A DNA stretch of 42,746 bases from an uncultured Selenomonadales bacterium (GTDB lineage Bacteria; Bacillota; Negativicutes; Acidaminococcales; Acidaminococcaceae), in contig ONAV01000016.1 in the NCBI GenBank assembly GCA_900315925.1, forward strand, positions 1 through 42,746, given 5' to 3'. A model generated the notes under the pieces. The model was not told the DNA's origin and did not search any database. It worked only from the letters and a program-made list of their open reading frames with translations. Shown here piece by piece: positions 22,650 to 32,636 of this stretch. The position numbers and the translations under genes are program-made. The number at the start of each line of letters is the position of its first letter. Within the stretch, counting starts at the first letter, position 1.

Positions 22650-25600
22650 TTATGCGGGAGAAACTTCTTTCATAACATAAACTTCAAACTGGTCATTCTC
22701 TTTGATATCGTGGAATTTGGCCAGCGTGATACCGCATTCGTAGCCGGCAGCCACTTCTTTTACATCGTCCTTGAAGCGGCGCAGGGATTCCATCTCATCC
22801 TCGGCAATGACAATACCGTCACGCACCACACGGATTTTGGCGTTGTTGGTAACTTTGCCTTCCGTTACGTAGCAGCCGGCAATGATCATCTTGGAAATCG
22901 TGATGACCTGACGGACCTCTACGCGGCCGATAACGTCTTCTTCAAATTTGGGAGCCAGCATACCTTTGATGGCAGCTTCCACGTCATTGATGGCATCATA
23001 GATGACGCGGTACGGACGGATATCCACTTTTTCGCTTTCCGCAATCTTGCGGGCATTCGCATCCGGGCGCACATTGAAACCGATAATTAATGCATTGGCT
23101 GCAGAAGCAAGCATAACGTCCGATTCATTGATGGCGCCTACGCCGGAATGAACCACAGTCACTTTAACTTCTTCGTTCTGAATCTTGACGAGAGAAGCGC
23201 ACAACGCTTCCACAGAACCCTGAACGTCCGCTTTGACAACGATATTCAGTTCCTTCAGTTCGCCTTCTTTGATGCGGCTGAAAATGTCATCCAGAGATAC
23301 CTTGGCGGCTTTCTGCTGTTCCGCTTTTGCTTTGGCGATGCGTTTTTCCGCTACACCGCGGGCAATCTTTTCATCCGCTGCATCCAGGATATCACCAGCC
23401 TGGGGTACTTCGTTCAGACCTAATACTTCTACCGGTGTGGAAGGACCGGCTTTGCGGACTTTTTCGCCACGGTCGTTAATCAGGGCGCGCACCCGTCCAT
23501 GGGCGGTTCCTGCAATAATATAGTCGCCAATGGTCAGCGTACCGCGCTGTACCAATACAGTGGCAACCGGTCCGCGGCCTTTATCCAGTTTTGCTTCAAC
23601 AATGGTACCGTGAGCAGGCAGTTTCGGATTGGCTTTCAGTTCTTTTACTTCTGCTACCAGAAGAATCATTTCCAGCAAATCGTCAATGCCCTGATGGGAA
23701 TGTGCGGAAACGGGAACCATAATGGTATCGCCGCCCCAGTCTTCCGGAATCAGTTCCATCTCGGAAAGCTGCTGCTTTACGTGTTCCGGATTCGCAGCCG
23801 GTTTATCCATTTTGTTGATGGCAACAATAATAGGCACTCCGGCCGCTTTGGAATGGTTGATTGCTTCCACGGTCTGGGGCATTACGCCGTCGTCCGCCGC
23901 TACTACCAAAACTGAGATGTCCGTGCACTGTGCGCCTCTGGCACGCATGGCTGTAAACGCTTCATGGCCCGGCGTATCAAGGAACGTAATCTTCTTTCCG
24001 CCGGTAGTTACGGTATAGGCGCCGATATGCTGGGTAATGCCGCCGGCTTCACGGGCTGTAACATGCGTTTTGCGGATTGCGTCCAGCAACGAGGTTTTAC
24101 CGTGGTCAACGTGGCCCATAACGGTAACAACCGGAGGACGAACAACCTGTTCTGCCGGATCGTCTTCGATTTCGGGAATTTCGGTAGGATCTTCTTCCGG
24201 CGGTAACGGCTGTACATCGACACCGAATTCGTTGCCGACCAGTGTTGCTGTATCAAAATCAATATCCTGATTGATTGTCACCATTTCTCCTAACAGGAAG
24301 AGGCTCTTGATGACTTCCGCAACTTCCCGTTTGATCATCTTCGCAAATTCCTGCACGTTGATAGATTCAGCAATCTGCACCATGGTAGGACGTACCACAG
24401 TGATATGCTGTTCATTGCGTACAGGAGCACCGGTTTTGGATTTCAGATGCTTTGTGGGACGCATATGGTCTGCGCTGCGCATCGGTCTGCTGTCACGGGA
24501 AGCATAGGAACCTTTCAACTGTTTTTCGTGCTTTTTATTATACTTTTCCCGGCTTTCTTTACCGCGCGGAATCTCTTCAAAAGTACCGGCAGGTTTTTTA
24601 GCCGTGTTATTGTTGCGGTTTCCCGGGCGGTTTCCACCAAATTTATTTCCCTGATTTGCGTCTTTATCTTTATTAAAGCCCTGACCCTGGCGATTGAAAC
24701 CCTGGCCCTGACCTTGTCCCTGACGGTCGCCCCGGTTAAAGTTCTGTCCCTGGCGGTTGAAGCCCTGGCCCTGACCTTGTCCCTGACGGTCGCCCCGGTT
24801 AAAGTTCTGTCCCTGGCGGTTGAAGCCCTGACCCTGACCTTGTCCCTGACGGTCGCCCCGGTTAAAGTTCTGTCCCTGGCGATTGAAGCCCTGGCCCTGC
24901 CCTTGTCCCTGACGGTCGCCCCGATTATAGTTCTGTCCCTGGCGGTTGAAGCCCTGGCTCTGGTTTTGTCCCTGACGGTTAAAATCACGATTCGGATTGG
25001 GACGATTTACATTTCCCTGCGAGGACGTGGGACGGTTTTGGGGACCTCTGTTCAGATTGGCGTTCAGGTTACGTTCTCCCGTAACCTGTCCTGTACCGGC
25101 CGGTTTTTCTGCCGCCTTTGCAGGTGTTGCAGCAGAGCCGAATCCTTTTTCCGTTTTCGTCCCCTTGTTGTCTGCATTAATATGATTCGGCGCGTTGCGA
25201 TATTTATTCTTTCCGTCATTATTAACTGTCTGATTCTGCGGAACTGCAGCCCGGTTTTCCGGTTTATTTTCCGTAGAAACAGGCTTAACCGCTTTGTCCC
25301 TTTGCAGGGCATTATGCGTAATCGTGCTTTTGCCCTCCGCATTGGTTTCAACAGTCATAATGATAGGTTTGACGATCATAGAAGGCCGCTCCGTTTTTTC
25401 CGGCCTTGGTTTTGCCGGAGACGAAGTGGCTGCAGGTTTTGCTTTTTCAGCACTTCCTGAAGCTTGCGGCTTTTCCGTTTTGTGTACAGCCTGTGGTTGT
25501 TCCTGTTTTACGGCTTTTTTGGAAAACGCTGCATGAATAATGGCAACGTCACTTTCTTCCACACTGCTGAAATTTGTCTTGGTTATATTATGTTTAGCCA

Positions 25601-25670
25601 GTAATTCTATGATTTCAGGACTTTTTACTCCGTATTCTTTTGCAATCTCAAAAATTCGTTTCTTCCCCAT
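22650..25670 (-). CDS. infB: Translation initiation factor IF-2
   Basis: The 1006-residue GTPase places initiator tRNA on the ribosome. The N-terminal IF2N domain ([19 protein letters not shown]) is followed by a long low-complexity region (~60-400) rich in Gly, Asn, Gln, Arg and Pro. A second IF2N-like segment (~420-470), the G domain with [12 protein letters not shown] (~515), DTPGHEAF and NKMDKP, and domains II-IV ending in [12 protein letters not shown] come next. It is longer than usual because of 21-residue tandem repeats in the linker (separate entry). It lies between ylxQ and rbfA in the standard nusA operon. Confidence 0.97.
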   Translation of the reverse strand: MGKKRIFEIAKEYGVKSPEIIELLAKHNITKTNFSSVEESDVAIIHAAFSKKAVKQEQPQAVHKTEKPQASGSAEKAKPAATSSPAKPRPEKTERPSMIVKPIIMTVETNAEGKSTITHNALQRDKAVKPVSTENKPENRAAVPQNQTVNNDGKNKYRNAPNHINADNKGTKTEKGFGSAATPAKAAEKPAGTGQVTGERNLNANLNRGPQNRPTSSQGNVNRPNPNRDFNRQGQNQSQGFNRQGQNYNRGDRQGQGQGQGFNRQGQNFNRGDRQGQGQGQGFNRQGQNFNRGDRQGQGQGQGFNRQGQNFNRGDRQGQGQGQGFNRQGQGFNKDKDANQGNKFGGNRPGNRNNNTAKKPAGTFEEIPRGKESREKYNKKHEKQLKGSYASRDSRPMRSADHMRPTKHLKSKTGAPVRNEQHITVVRPTMVQIAESINVQEFAKMIKREVAEVIKSLFLLGEMVTINQDIDFDTATLVGNEFGVDVQPLPPEEDPTEIPEIEDDPAEQVVRPPVVTVMGHVDHGKTSLLDAIRKTHVTAREAGGITQHIGAYTVTTGGKKITFLDTPGHEAFTAMRARGAQCTDISVLVVAADDGVMPQTVEAINHSKAAGVPIIVAINKMDKPAANPEHVKQQLSEMELIPEDWGGDTIMVPVSAHSHQGIDDLLEMILLVAEVKELKANPKLPAHGTIVEAKLDKGRGPVATVLVQRGTLTIGDYIIAGTAHGRVRALINDRGEKVRKAGPSTPVEVLGLNEVPQAGDILDAADEKIARGVAEKRIAKAKAEQQKAAKVSLDDIFSRIKEGELKELNIVVKADVQGSVEALCASLVKIQNEEVKVTVVHSGVGAINESDVMLASAANALIIGFNVRPDANARKIAESEKVDIRPYRVIYDAINDVEAAIKGMLAPKFEEDVIGRVEVRQVITISKMIIAGCYVTEGKVTNNAKIRVVRDGIVIAEDEMESLRRFKDDVKEVAAGYECGITLAKFHDIKENDQFEVYVMKEVSPA
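24678..24971 (-). repeat. 63-bp tandem repeat inside infB
   Basis: About 4.7 copies with an exact 63-base period (equivalent points at 24720, 24783, 24846 and 24909) encode a 21-residue unit beginning [11 protein letters not shown] and ending QNFNRGD. Three units are identical at protein level; the outer ones diverge. The frame is preserved, so copy number can change without breaking the gene. Confidence 0.95.
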
Positions 25671-25690
25671 TCAGCTACCTCCAGCTTATA

Positions 25691-25996
25691 TCACACGTTC
25701 CACTTTTTCATAATCAATCCGGCAAACCCTTTATCCAGTACAGCAACCGCTGCCCGGGGGGCTTTCCCGATGCAGAGACCTAACGCAGTCCGCTGCATAC
25801 AGAAGACAACAGGTACAGATGCTTTTTCTGCCAGGAACTTCAGCTCTTTTACCGTATTGGGAGCTGCATCCGTAGCAATGACAAGAAGCATTGCCTTGCC
25901 ATCAGACAAGGCATCTTTCACACCCAGATCCCCGGAGGAAAGTTTACCGGCTTTCTGCGCCAGGCCTAACGCGCCTGCCACATCTTTCTCACTCAT
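25691..25996 (-). CDS. ylxQ: L7Ae-family ribosomal protein YlxQ
   Basis: The 101-residue protein has the L7Ae/L30e RNA-binding fold: LGLAQKAGKLSSGD, ALSDGKAMLLVIATDAAPNT and FCMQRTALGLCIGKA. In Firmicutes it is encoded between ylxR and infB and is thought to bind structured RNA; its exact role is unclear. The start overlaps the end of ylxR by 8 bases. Confidence 0.92.
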   Translation of the reverse strand: MSEKDVAGALGLAQKAGKLSSGDLGVKDALSDGKAMLLVIATDAAPNTVKELKFLAEKASVPVVFCMQRTALGLCIGKAPRAAVAVLDKGFAGLIMKKWNV

Positions 25997-26255
25997 GTTT
26001 CATTTCCTCCAGAAGTTTTTTATACACATCATCATTTACCTGTTTTTCCAGGGCCTTTTCCAGCCGGTGCGCCTTGTACGCTTTGGTTATGCATTCCTTA
26101 TCCGGACATACATAAGCGCCGCGGCCGGCTTTTTTGCCGGTCAGGTCTAACGAGATGTCTCCTTCGGGAGAACGGACAACGCGAATCAGTTCCTTTTTGG
26201 ACTTCATCTCACCACAGCCGACGCATTTCCGCTGTGGGATTTTTTTTACTTTCAC
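25989..26255 (-). CDS. ylxR: YlxR-family RNA-binding protein
   Basis: The 88-residue basic protein carries the family signature RKCVGCGEMKSKKELIRVV near the N-terminus and KKAGRGAYVCPDKECI in the centre. The family is described as nucleic-acid-binding, with proposed roles in transcription and RNase P function. It overlaps nusA by four bases upstream and ylxQ by eight downstream, a tightly coupled operon. Confidence 0.93.
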   Translation of the reverse strand: MKVKKIPQRKCVGCGEMKSKKELIRVVRSPEGDISLDLTGKKAGRGAYVCPDKECITKAYKAHRLEKALEKQVNDDVYKKLLEEMKHE

Positions 26256-27325
26256 GCTTCTTCACCGCTCCCTTCCTGGACATCCTCATCAGTATTTACT
26301 TCAGATTCCGGTTTGATATCTATTTTCCAGCCGGTCAGTTTGGCTGCCAGACGGGCATTTTGTCCTTCTTTGCCAATGGCCAGCGAAAGCTGGTAATCAG
26401 GAACAACAACCCAGCAGATTTTTTCTGTTTCACTGGCAACTGCGCTGATAACCTGGGCAGGTGACAACGCGTTAGCCACATATTGTGCCGGGTCCACATT
26501 AAATTTAACAATATCGATTTTTTCACCGCGCAATTCATTTACGATATTCTGCACCCGCATTCCTTTGTGCCCTACACAGGAGCCTACGGGATCTACTTTT
26601 TCATCGTTGGAGAAAACGGCAATCTTGGAACGCATTCCGGCCTCTCTTGCGATGGATTTTAATTCAACGACACCATCATGGATTTCCGGAACTTCCAGTT
26701 CAAACAACCGTTTTAACAGACCGGGATGCGTGCGGGACAGCATGATTTGAGGACCTTTTCCGGTCTTTTTAACTTCGATGATGTAGAACTTCATCCGGTC
26801 GTGGGGAAGATACCGTTCTCCGGGAACCTGTTCATTTGCCATTAACAGGCCTTCTGTTGCACCCAGATCAACATATACGGTTCCGCGTTCCACACGTTGG
26901 ATCGATCCGTTTACAATATCATCCTCACGTTCCGAAAACTTATCGTAGACCATGTTCCGTTCCGCTTCCCGAATGCGCTGCATGATGATCTGCTTGGCAT
27001 TCTGGACTGCAACACGGCTGAAGTTTTTCGGGAACACTTCCTGTTCCACAATATCGCCCAAAATATAGTTGGGATTGATTTTAATGGCTTCTTCCAGTGA
27101 AATTTCGTCGTGAGGTTTCACTACCTGTTCCACGATTCTGCGCTGTTCAAAAACGTGAAACTCACCGGTGGATTTTGACATTTCTACCCGTACGTTCTGG
27201 GAACTGTCATAATTCTTTTTGTATGCGCTTACCACGGCTTCTTCCACAGCCTGAAACAATATATCCGAATTAATGCCCTTTTCCTTTCCTAATGCTTCAA
27301 TTGCCTGTACGAACTCTGAACTCAC
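26252..27325 (-). CDS. nusA: Transcription termination/antitermination factor NusA
   Basis: The 357-residue protein binds RNA polymerase and controls pausing, termination and antitermination. An N-terminal polymerase-binding domain is followed by an S1 domain (GTVYVDLGATEGLL, ~140-190), KH1 (PVGSCVGHKGMRVQNIVNEL, ~250) and KH2 (IGKEGQNARLAAKLTGWKIDI, ~315-335), and a short acidic tail. Start is GTG (27323-27325) with GGAGG upstream. No extra C-terminal repeats are present, as is usual in Firmicutes. Confidence 0.97.
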   Translation of the reverse strand: MSSEFVQAIEALGKEKGINSDILFQAVEEAVVSAYKKNYDSSQNVRVEMSKSTGEFHVFEQRRIVEQVVKPHDEISLEEAIKINPNYILGDIVEQEVFPKNFSRVAVQNAKQIIMQRIREAERNMVYDKFSEREDDIVNGSIQRVERGTVYVDLGATEGLLMANEQVPGERYLPHDRMKFYIIEVKKTGKGPQIMLSRTHPGLLKRLFELEVPEIHDGVVELKSIAREAGMRSKIAVFSNDEKVDPVGSCVGHKGMRVQNIVNELRGEKIDIVKFNVDPAQYVANALSPAQVISAVASETEKICWVVVPDYQLSLAIGKEGQNARLAAKLTGWKIDIKPESEVNTDEDVQEGSGEEA

Positions 27326-27340
27326 TTTTCTAATTCCTCC

Positions 27341-27817
27341 TTAAAAATCAATATGTGGTCTGATTACCGCAATCAGTTTACGTTCGATTCGAATCGGATT
27401 CTTTTCTTCTTTGCCTTTTATAATCCGTTTCAATTCTATATCTGTTTCGGAATGGGAAAGCAGAATGCCCGTCAGTTCTTTATTGCCGTCAAACGGTGAA
27501 AAGAACTGAACATCCACCTTCTTACCGTAATTCCCTGTAAAATCCTTATCTTTCTTTAACGGGCGGTCAATGCCGGGGGAAGAAACCTCCAGATAATATT
27601 TTTCTTTAATGGGGTCCCTGTCATCCAATACTTCTGCCAGTTTTTCACTTACAAACTGACAATCATCTATTTCGATGCCTTCCGGTTTGTCAATAAAGAT
27701 ACGAAGATACCAGTCTTTCTCACGCACATATTCCACATCTACCAGCATAAGATCTGTATCTTTCAGTATAGGCATGACCAGTTCTGTTATAAACTTCTCC
27801 ACTTCCTCACGTTTCAT
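27341..27817 (-). CDS. rimP: Ribosome maturation factor RimP
   Basis: The 158-residue protein helps mature the 30S subunit. It includes LVDVEYVREKDWYLRIFIDKPEGI, DDCQFVSEKL and YYLEVSSPGIDRPLKKDKDF, all family hallmarks. It is the first gene of the rimP-nusA-ylxR-ylxQ-infB-rbfA-nrnA-truB-ribF unit and is preceded by a promoter and a strong leader hairpin. Confidence 0.96.
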   Translation of the reverse strand: MKREEVEKFITELVMPILKDTDLMLVDVEYVREKDWYLRIFIDKPEGIEIDDCQFVSEKLAEVLDDRDPIKEKYYLEVSSPGIDRPLKKDKDFTGNYGKKVDVQFFSPFDGNKELTGILLSHSETDIELKRIIKGKEEKNPIRIERKLIAVIRPHIDF

Positions 27818-27852
27818 GGCTTCACTCCCCGCTTAGCATATTCCAATATAAC

Positions 27853-27881
27853 GAAAGAGCGGGTTTTGCGCCCACTCTTTC
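27853..27881 (-). promoter_or_regulatory. Hairpin in the rimP-nusA operon leader
   Basis: On the minus strand GAAAGAGTGGG pairs with CCCGCTCTTTC (one mismatch) around a 7-base loop, about 35 bases before the rimP start. No long T run follows, so it is more likely a leader structure than a terminator. Similar hairpins precede rimP in many Firmicutes. Confidence 0.7.
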
Positions 27882-27908
27882 TCATTACTTCATAAATTTT
27901 CTTTACAT

Positions 27909-27936
27909 ATTATAACATTAAAAAACATAATTGCAA
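27909..27936 (-). promoter_or_regulatory. Promoter of the rimP-nusA-infB operon
   Basis: On the minus strand, -35 TTGCAA (27931-27936) and -10 TATAAT (27909-27914) are 16 bases apart. It lies between the polC stop and the leader hairpin. Confidence 0.78.
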
Positions 27937-28033
27937 AGTGTTTTTAGAAGAATCTTTGCTGTAACGCGCATTTAGTTAAAAAACTGCGCTTTATCTCTGG
28001 TATTACGGCCTTTTGACCGTCGTAACCAACAGG

Positions 28034-31000
28034 TCAGGAAAAACTGAACAGGTCCATCTGATTGCTTACCGGCAAATCGCCAAGAGCGCCGTAATCCGCC
28101 AGCGCATCCAGGGCCGTCTGCCCCACATGTCCAAGCTCCTCTTCTTCCGGCAGCAGTTCTTCACGTCTTGCAATCTTATCCGTAATATTCTGCTCTGTCT
28201 GCCGGCAGCAGGAAAGCAGGTCTTCCTGAGAAATAAAATCACGGGGATTGTTTTTTACCGTTAAGGAAAGCGTCCTGGCCACACCTTTGCCAACACCCGG
28301 CAGACAGCATAACGGTATGCGGATTCCCTTTTCATCTTCCGGACGGAACTGATAGGCGTGAGATTTGTATAAATCAATGGGATAAAAAACAAATCCCCTT
28401 GCCAGCATTTCCAGAATCAACTGCAGATAAACGACGTTGTCTTTATCTACGGCTTTGGCTTCTTTTCCCTGCAACTCGACATTCTTTATATATTGCCGGA
28501 TAAAGGATTCCCCTTTGGCAATGTATGTGGCGTCCACGTCAGCACGCTGTGAAAAATACGCGGCGTAATATGCAAGCGGGTGATGCACTTTACAGTAAGC
28601 AATCCGATATGCATTCAGTACATACGCCACGGCATGGGCTTTCGGGAACAGGTACTGGACAGTCTCGCAGGATTTCATATACCAGTCAGGCACATGGGCT
28701 TTTTCCATTGCTTCCTTCATTGCGGGTTCCAAGCCTTTTTTTGCTGCTTTTCCTTTACGGACATACTCCATGGTTTTAAAAGCAAGTGCCGGATCTACAC
28801 CTTTTGCAATTAAAGAAGTCATCACGTCATCCCGCGTGGAAATGGTCTGCTCTACCGGGTGACCGGATTCTATCAGATCTTTGGCATTGCCGATCCACAC
28901 ATTGGTGCCGTGGGAATAACCGGATACCCTGACAATGTCGCTGAACAGCTTCGGCTTCAGTTCATGGATCATGTCCAGGGTAAAACGGGTCCCGCATTCC
29001 GGTATGCCCAGTGTCCCTACGTTTGTTCCAATCTGTTCCGGAGTGACCCCCAGTTTTTCTGTTGAGGAAAAGATAGACATGGTGTCCGGATCCCCGACGG
29101 GAATATCCATCGCGTTAATACCGGTGAATTCTTCCAGACGTTTGATCATCGTCGGGTCAACATGACCCAGAATATCCAGTTTTACCAGGCGATCGTTGAT
29201 GGAATGGTAATCGTAGTGCGTCGTAATAATATTGCTGTTTTTATCATCGGCAGGATGACTCATAGGGGTGATATAGTGGATATCCATATCCCTCGGGATA
29301 ACCATGATTCCCGCAGGATGCTGCCCTGTTGTACGTTTTACCCCGTTCAGACCGGCAATAAAACTTTCCACATATGCCGGATGCGCCGGAATATTATGTT
29401 CTTCAAAATATTTTTTTGCATAAGACCATGCGGTTTTCGGCGCTATCGTAGCAATAGTTCCGGCCCGGCAGACATTATCGCGCCCAAACAGCTCTTCCGT
29501 ATATTTATGGGCCCTGTGCTGATATTCATCAGAAAAATTTAAATCGATATCCGGAACTTTGTCGCCATGGAATCCCATAAATACAGCAAAAGGAATATTG
29601 TGACCGTCACGGGCCATATCGGTTCCGCATTCCGGACAGTTCTTGGGAGGAAGATCAAATCCGCTGGCATATTCATTGTGTTCAAAAAATTCAGTGTGCC
29701 GGCATTTCGGGCAACGGTAATGAGGTATTAAGGGATTGACTTCCGTAATGTCCGTCATGCAGGCAACAAAGCTGGAGCCCACAGAACCCCGGGAACCAAC
29801 CAGATATCCTTCATCCATGGAATGCTTTACCAGTTTATGGGCAATCTCATACAAAACGGCATACCCGTGACCGATGATTGCATCCAGTTCCATCTTCAGC
29901 CGGTCTTCTACAACCTTCGGCAACGTATCTCCATAATAACGATGCGCTTTCTCATAACTCTTTCTTTCAATTTCTTCTTCGGCACCGGATATGGCAGGAG
30001 AATACAGCTGGTCACGGTCCGGAACCGGTTTGAGCCGGCAGATCTGGTCCGCAATTTTATTTGGATTGGTCACACAGATTTCGTAAGCGGTTTCTTCATC
30101 AAAATACGTGAACTCCGCAAGCATTTCTTCTGTTGTGCGGAAATACAGGGGCGCCTGCATATCCGCATCATTATATCCCTGGCTGTATTGCAGGATGGCG
30201 CGCGTCTTGGCATCTTCCGGGTTAAGGAAATGGGAATCACAGGTTGCCACACAAAGTTTTCCCAGTTTCTTTGCCAGCCGGTAAATCAGCTTATTGTGTT
30301 CGATCAGCTGGTCATGGGTAAAACGCCCTTCCCGTTCCAGAAACGCGTTATTGCCAAGCGGCTGTATTTCAAGATAATCGTAAAAGTCAGCAATTTTCAG
30401 TAATTCTTCTTCTGACTTTCCCTGTTCCACCGCCTGATAGAGTTCACCGATCTCACAGGCACTGCCTAACAGAAGGCCGTCCCGAAGTTCTTCCAGTATG
30501 CTGCGGGGAATTAACGGACGGGCCCGAACCCCTGTCCCGTTCTGATAACTAAGATGAGACAGCGTAACTAATTTGTATAAATTACGTAGCCCGGTATAGT
30601 TTTTTGCCAGAAGAATAATATGATTGGAACGGATTTTTTGCGTATGCGGCAGTCCTTCCCGCAAAATTTCTCCGTTTTCATCACTGGTCAGGTAACCTTC
30701 ACAACCGTAAATAAGCTTAAGGTCACTGCCAGCATCCTCTACCGCATCCTGACAAAACGGAAATGCCTGTATCACACCATGATCTGTAATGGCCAGCGCT
30801 TTATGACCAAATCGGATTGCAGTCTTAACCAGGTCTGCCATTGGCGTGATAGCATCCAGCTTGCTCATTTTTGTGTGGCAATGCAGTTCCACCCGTTTGA
30901 CAGGGGCATGATCTTCTCTTTGCCGGACTTCTATCTTCTTAATGGCAATCGGTGTAAACGTCATGGCCTCATGATTATACTGATCCGGTTCTGCATTTCC

Positions 31001-31807
31001 AAGCAACTGCAACTCTGTGCCGGCTTTCAGCTGTTTTTTAAACTCGTTCCCTTCCTCACGGTCATCAAAGAAAACTTTTACATAGATGCCGCCGTCTGCA
31101 TCGATAATATTAAATAAAACCAGTAAACGGGAAGAATCTTTATTCCGTCCCCGAACTTCCCGTTCAGCAAAAGCGACAAGTTTATCATCTTTATCCCGCT
31201 GTGTGCCGATATGTCCCTGAATCACAATGTGGCGGCGGGCTTCCGTCAATTCGTTCAGCGGAATGACAGTATCCGCTTTAAAATTTTTACCAAACAGGCA
31301 TCCGTCCGCAAACTTTTTCCCATACAAGGCATTGTAGGCCTGCATATAGGTTTCGTCTTCTTCGATATTAGAATCAAACCCGCAATCTGCATCCGGAGGC
31401 GGTTCTTCTGCAGGAACATCCGGGTAATATCCTGCTTCCGGCGCATTTCCTTCGGCAGTCGGATTGTTATCCTTCTGTTCAGTTTCTATGGCAGTGGGAT
31501 CGTTATCCTTCCGTACTTCCGAATCAGGAAGCGGGACCGAACCGGTTTCCTGTTCCGGTTTCTTCCAGCACAGATTTTTTAAATTGAAATAATTAATAAT
31601 TTGGCCCGTCAGCGCATCCGGCAGCCGGGAATCTATCGATTCTGAATGAGTATACTCCAATTCCCAGCTGTTATCTGCTTCATCAATCCAAATTTTACTG
31701 ATACTGATTTTTTTCAAATCAGCAATCAAATCCTCATGTAAAGAAAAAGTGCGGAAAAAAGACCGCATTTTTTCCGCATCAGGTTCCAAATAAAAAGAGG
31801 GTTTCAT
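28034..31807 (-). CDS. polC: DNA polymerase III PolC lacking the exonuclease domain
   Basis: The 1257-residue protein is the Gram-positive replicative polymerase. In order: a variable N-terminal domain, an acidic linker, an OB domain (~190-295), a PHP domain (HCHTKMSKLDAIT at ~306, ITDHGVIQ), a zinc module (CPKC...CPEC), the catalytic PDIDLNFSDEYQ, the finger region SHGTNVWIGN, helix-hairpin-helix LPGVGKGVA and a C-terminal clamp-binding QMDLF. The normal PolC of about 1430 residues has a 3'-5' exonuclease (DVETTG motif) inserted in the PHP domain. Here YGCEGYLTSDENGEILREGL (~365-385) passes within a few residues to the post-insert sequence NHIILLAKNYTGLRNL. No exonuclease motif is present anywhere in the frame. 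It follows mgtC by 19 bases. Confidence 0.95.
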   Translation of the reverse strand: MKPSFYLEPDAEKMRSFFRTFSLHEDLIADLKKISISKIWIDEADNSWELEYTHSESIDSRLPDALTGQIINYFNLKNLCWKKPEQETGSVPLPDSEVRKDNDPTAIETEQKDNNPTAEGNAPEAGYYPDVPAEEPPPDADCGFDSNIEEDETYMQAYNALYGKKFADGCLFGKNFKADTVIPLNELTEARRHIVIQGHIGTQRDKDDKLVAFAEREVRGRNKDSSRLLVLFNIIDADGGIYVKVFFDDREEGNEFKKQLKAGTELQLLGNAEPDQYNHEAMTFTPIAIKKIEVRQREDHAPVKRVELHCHTKMSKLDAITPMADLVKTAIRFGHKALAITDHGVIQAFPFCQDAVEDAGSDLKLIYGCEGYLTSDENGEILREGLPHTQKIRSNHIILLAKNYTGLRNLYKLVTLSHLSYQNGTGVRARPLIPRSILEELRDGLLLGSACEIGELYQAVEQGKSEEELLKIADFYDYLEIQPLGNNAFLEREGRFTHDQLIEHNKLIYRLAKKLGKLCVATCDSHFLNPEDAKTRAILQYSQGYNDADMQAPLYFRTTEEMLAEFTYFDEETAYEICVTNPNKIADQICRLKPVPDRDQLYSPAISGAEEEIERKSYEKAHRYYGDTLPKVVEDRLKMELDAIIGHGYAVLYEIAHKLVKHSMDEGYLVGSRGSVGSSFVACMTDITEVNPLIPHYRCPKCRHTEFFEHNEYASGFDLPPKNCPECGTDMARDGHNIPFAVFMGFHGDKVPDIDLNFSDEYQHRAHKYTEELFGRDNVCRAGTIATIAPKTAWSYAKKYFEEHNIPAHPAYVESFIAGLNGVKRTTGQHPAGIMVIPRDMDIHYITPMSHPADDKNSNIITTHYDYHSINDRLVKLDILGHVDPTMIKRLEEFTGINAMDIPVGDPDTMSIFSSTEKLGVTPEQIGTNVGTLGIPECGTRFTLDMIHELKPKLFSDIVRVSGYSHGTNVWIGNAKDLIESGHPVEQTISTRDDVMTSLIAKGVDPALAFKTMEYVRKGKAAKKGLEPAMKEAMEKAHVPDWYMKSCETVQYLFPKAHAVAYVLNAYRIAYCKVHHPLAYYAAYFSQRADVDATYIAKGESFIRQYIKNVELQGKEAKAVDKDNVVYLQLILEMLARGFVFYPIDLYKSHAYQFRPEDEKGIRIPLCCLPGVGKGVARTLSLTVKNNPRDFISQEDLLSCCRQTEQNITDKIARREELLPEEEELGHVGQTALDALADYGALGDLPVSNQMDLFSFS

Positions 31808-31826
31808 ATGTCTTCCTCATAAAAAA

Positions 31827-32546
31827 CTATCCAACATTCTCAATTGATTGGATTCCTTCAATCTGCTGCAGTCCGTCCATAATCATTCCCAAATCCAAAT
31901 CTTTATTAAATTTAAGATATAATTCCAGTACAACTTTATCACTTAAGGTACTGTTCTGGACATTGATGGTTTTGACTTTTACGTCATTTTGGGCAAGAAA
32001 GGTTGCAACCCGCGCAACGGTCCCAGGGATATTAGCTGTGACAACCCGTATATATTTCCTGTCGGATTTACTGCTGGCAACAGCAAACCGTTTTTCAACG
32101 CTGTGAAATGTGGTCAGCGTGATAAACGTAATCAATGTAGCTGCTGCTCCTATGGAATACATGCCGGCCCCGGTAGCCAGGCCTATGGCGGAAATCATCC
32201 AGAGACTGGCGGCTGTAGTAAGTCCGCGCACCGTGATTCCTTCGTGCAAAATTGTACCGGCGCCCAGAAAGCCGATGCCGCTTACCACCTGTGCGGCAAT
32301 TCGGGCGGAATCACGGTTTCTGGGATACTCAAGAGGAACAACATCATAGCCTTCAAAGCCATACATGGACACCAGCATGATCAGGGCAGACCCCGCACAT
32401 ACCAGAATATGTGTACGAAATCCTGCCGGCCGGTCGCCGCTGCCCCGTTCCATACCGACGACACCGCCAAATAAGGCGGCAAGCAGAAGGCGAATTACCA
32501 TTTCACCCTGGATGGTGTTCACAAAACTACTCAGCCAAGTATCCAT
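31827..32546 (-). CDS. MgtC/SapB family membrane protein
   Basis: The 239-residue protein has five hydrophobic segments over residues ~15-150 with family motifs LLLAALFGGVVGMERG, RPAGFRTHILVCAGSALIML, GIGFLGAGTI and GLTTAASLW. A cytoplasmic ACT-like domain (~165-239) follows. Relatives are linked to magnesium homeostasis and control of ATP synthase, but this subgroup has no proven role. ATG 32544-32546 is chosen because GGGGTGAT precedes it; an upstream in-frame start adds 19 residues without membrane character. Confidence 0.9.
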   Translation of the reverse strand: MDTWLSSFVNTIQGEMVIRLLLAALFGGVVGMERGSGDRPAGFRTHILVCAGSALIMLVSMYGFEGYDVVPLEYPRNRDSARIAAQVVSGIGFLGAGTILHEGITVRGLTTAASLWMISAIGLATGAGMYSIGAAATLITFITLTTFHSVEKRFAVASSKSDRKYIRVVTANIPGTVARVATFLAQNDVKVKTINVQNSTLSDKVVLELYLKFNKDLDLGMIMDGLQQIEGIQSIENVG

Positions 32547-32636
32547 TTCTATCACCCCGGTACTCATTATTACAGGTATTTCAGTAAAAGCTTCAGGAAA
32601 CACGGATTAATTCGTCTGTATGAATCAGCGTCTCCC

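Noticed and set aside
24515..24988. Minus-strand frame of 157 codons rich in [13 protein letters not shown] repeats
   Set aside because: It is a frame-shifted reading of the infB tandem repeat and has no independent support.
24405..25460. Long plus-strand open frame of 351 codons
   Set aside because: It is antisense to infB and its length comes from the repeat and low-complexity composition. It has no ribosome site and no recognisable protein, and IF-2 on the other strand is certain.
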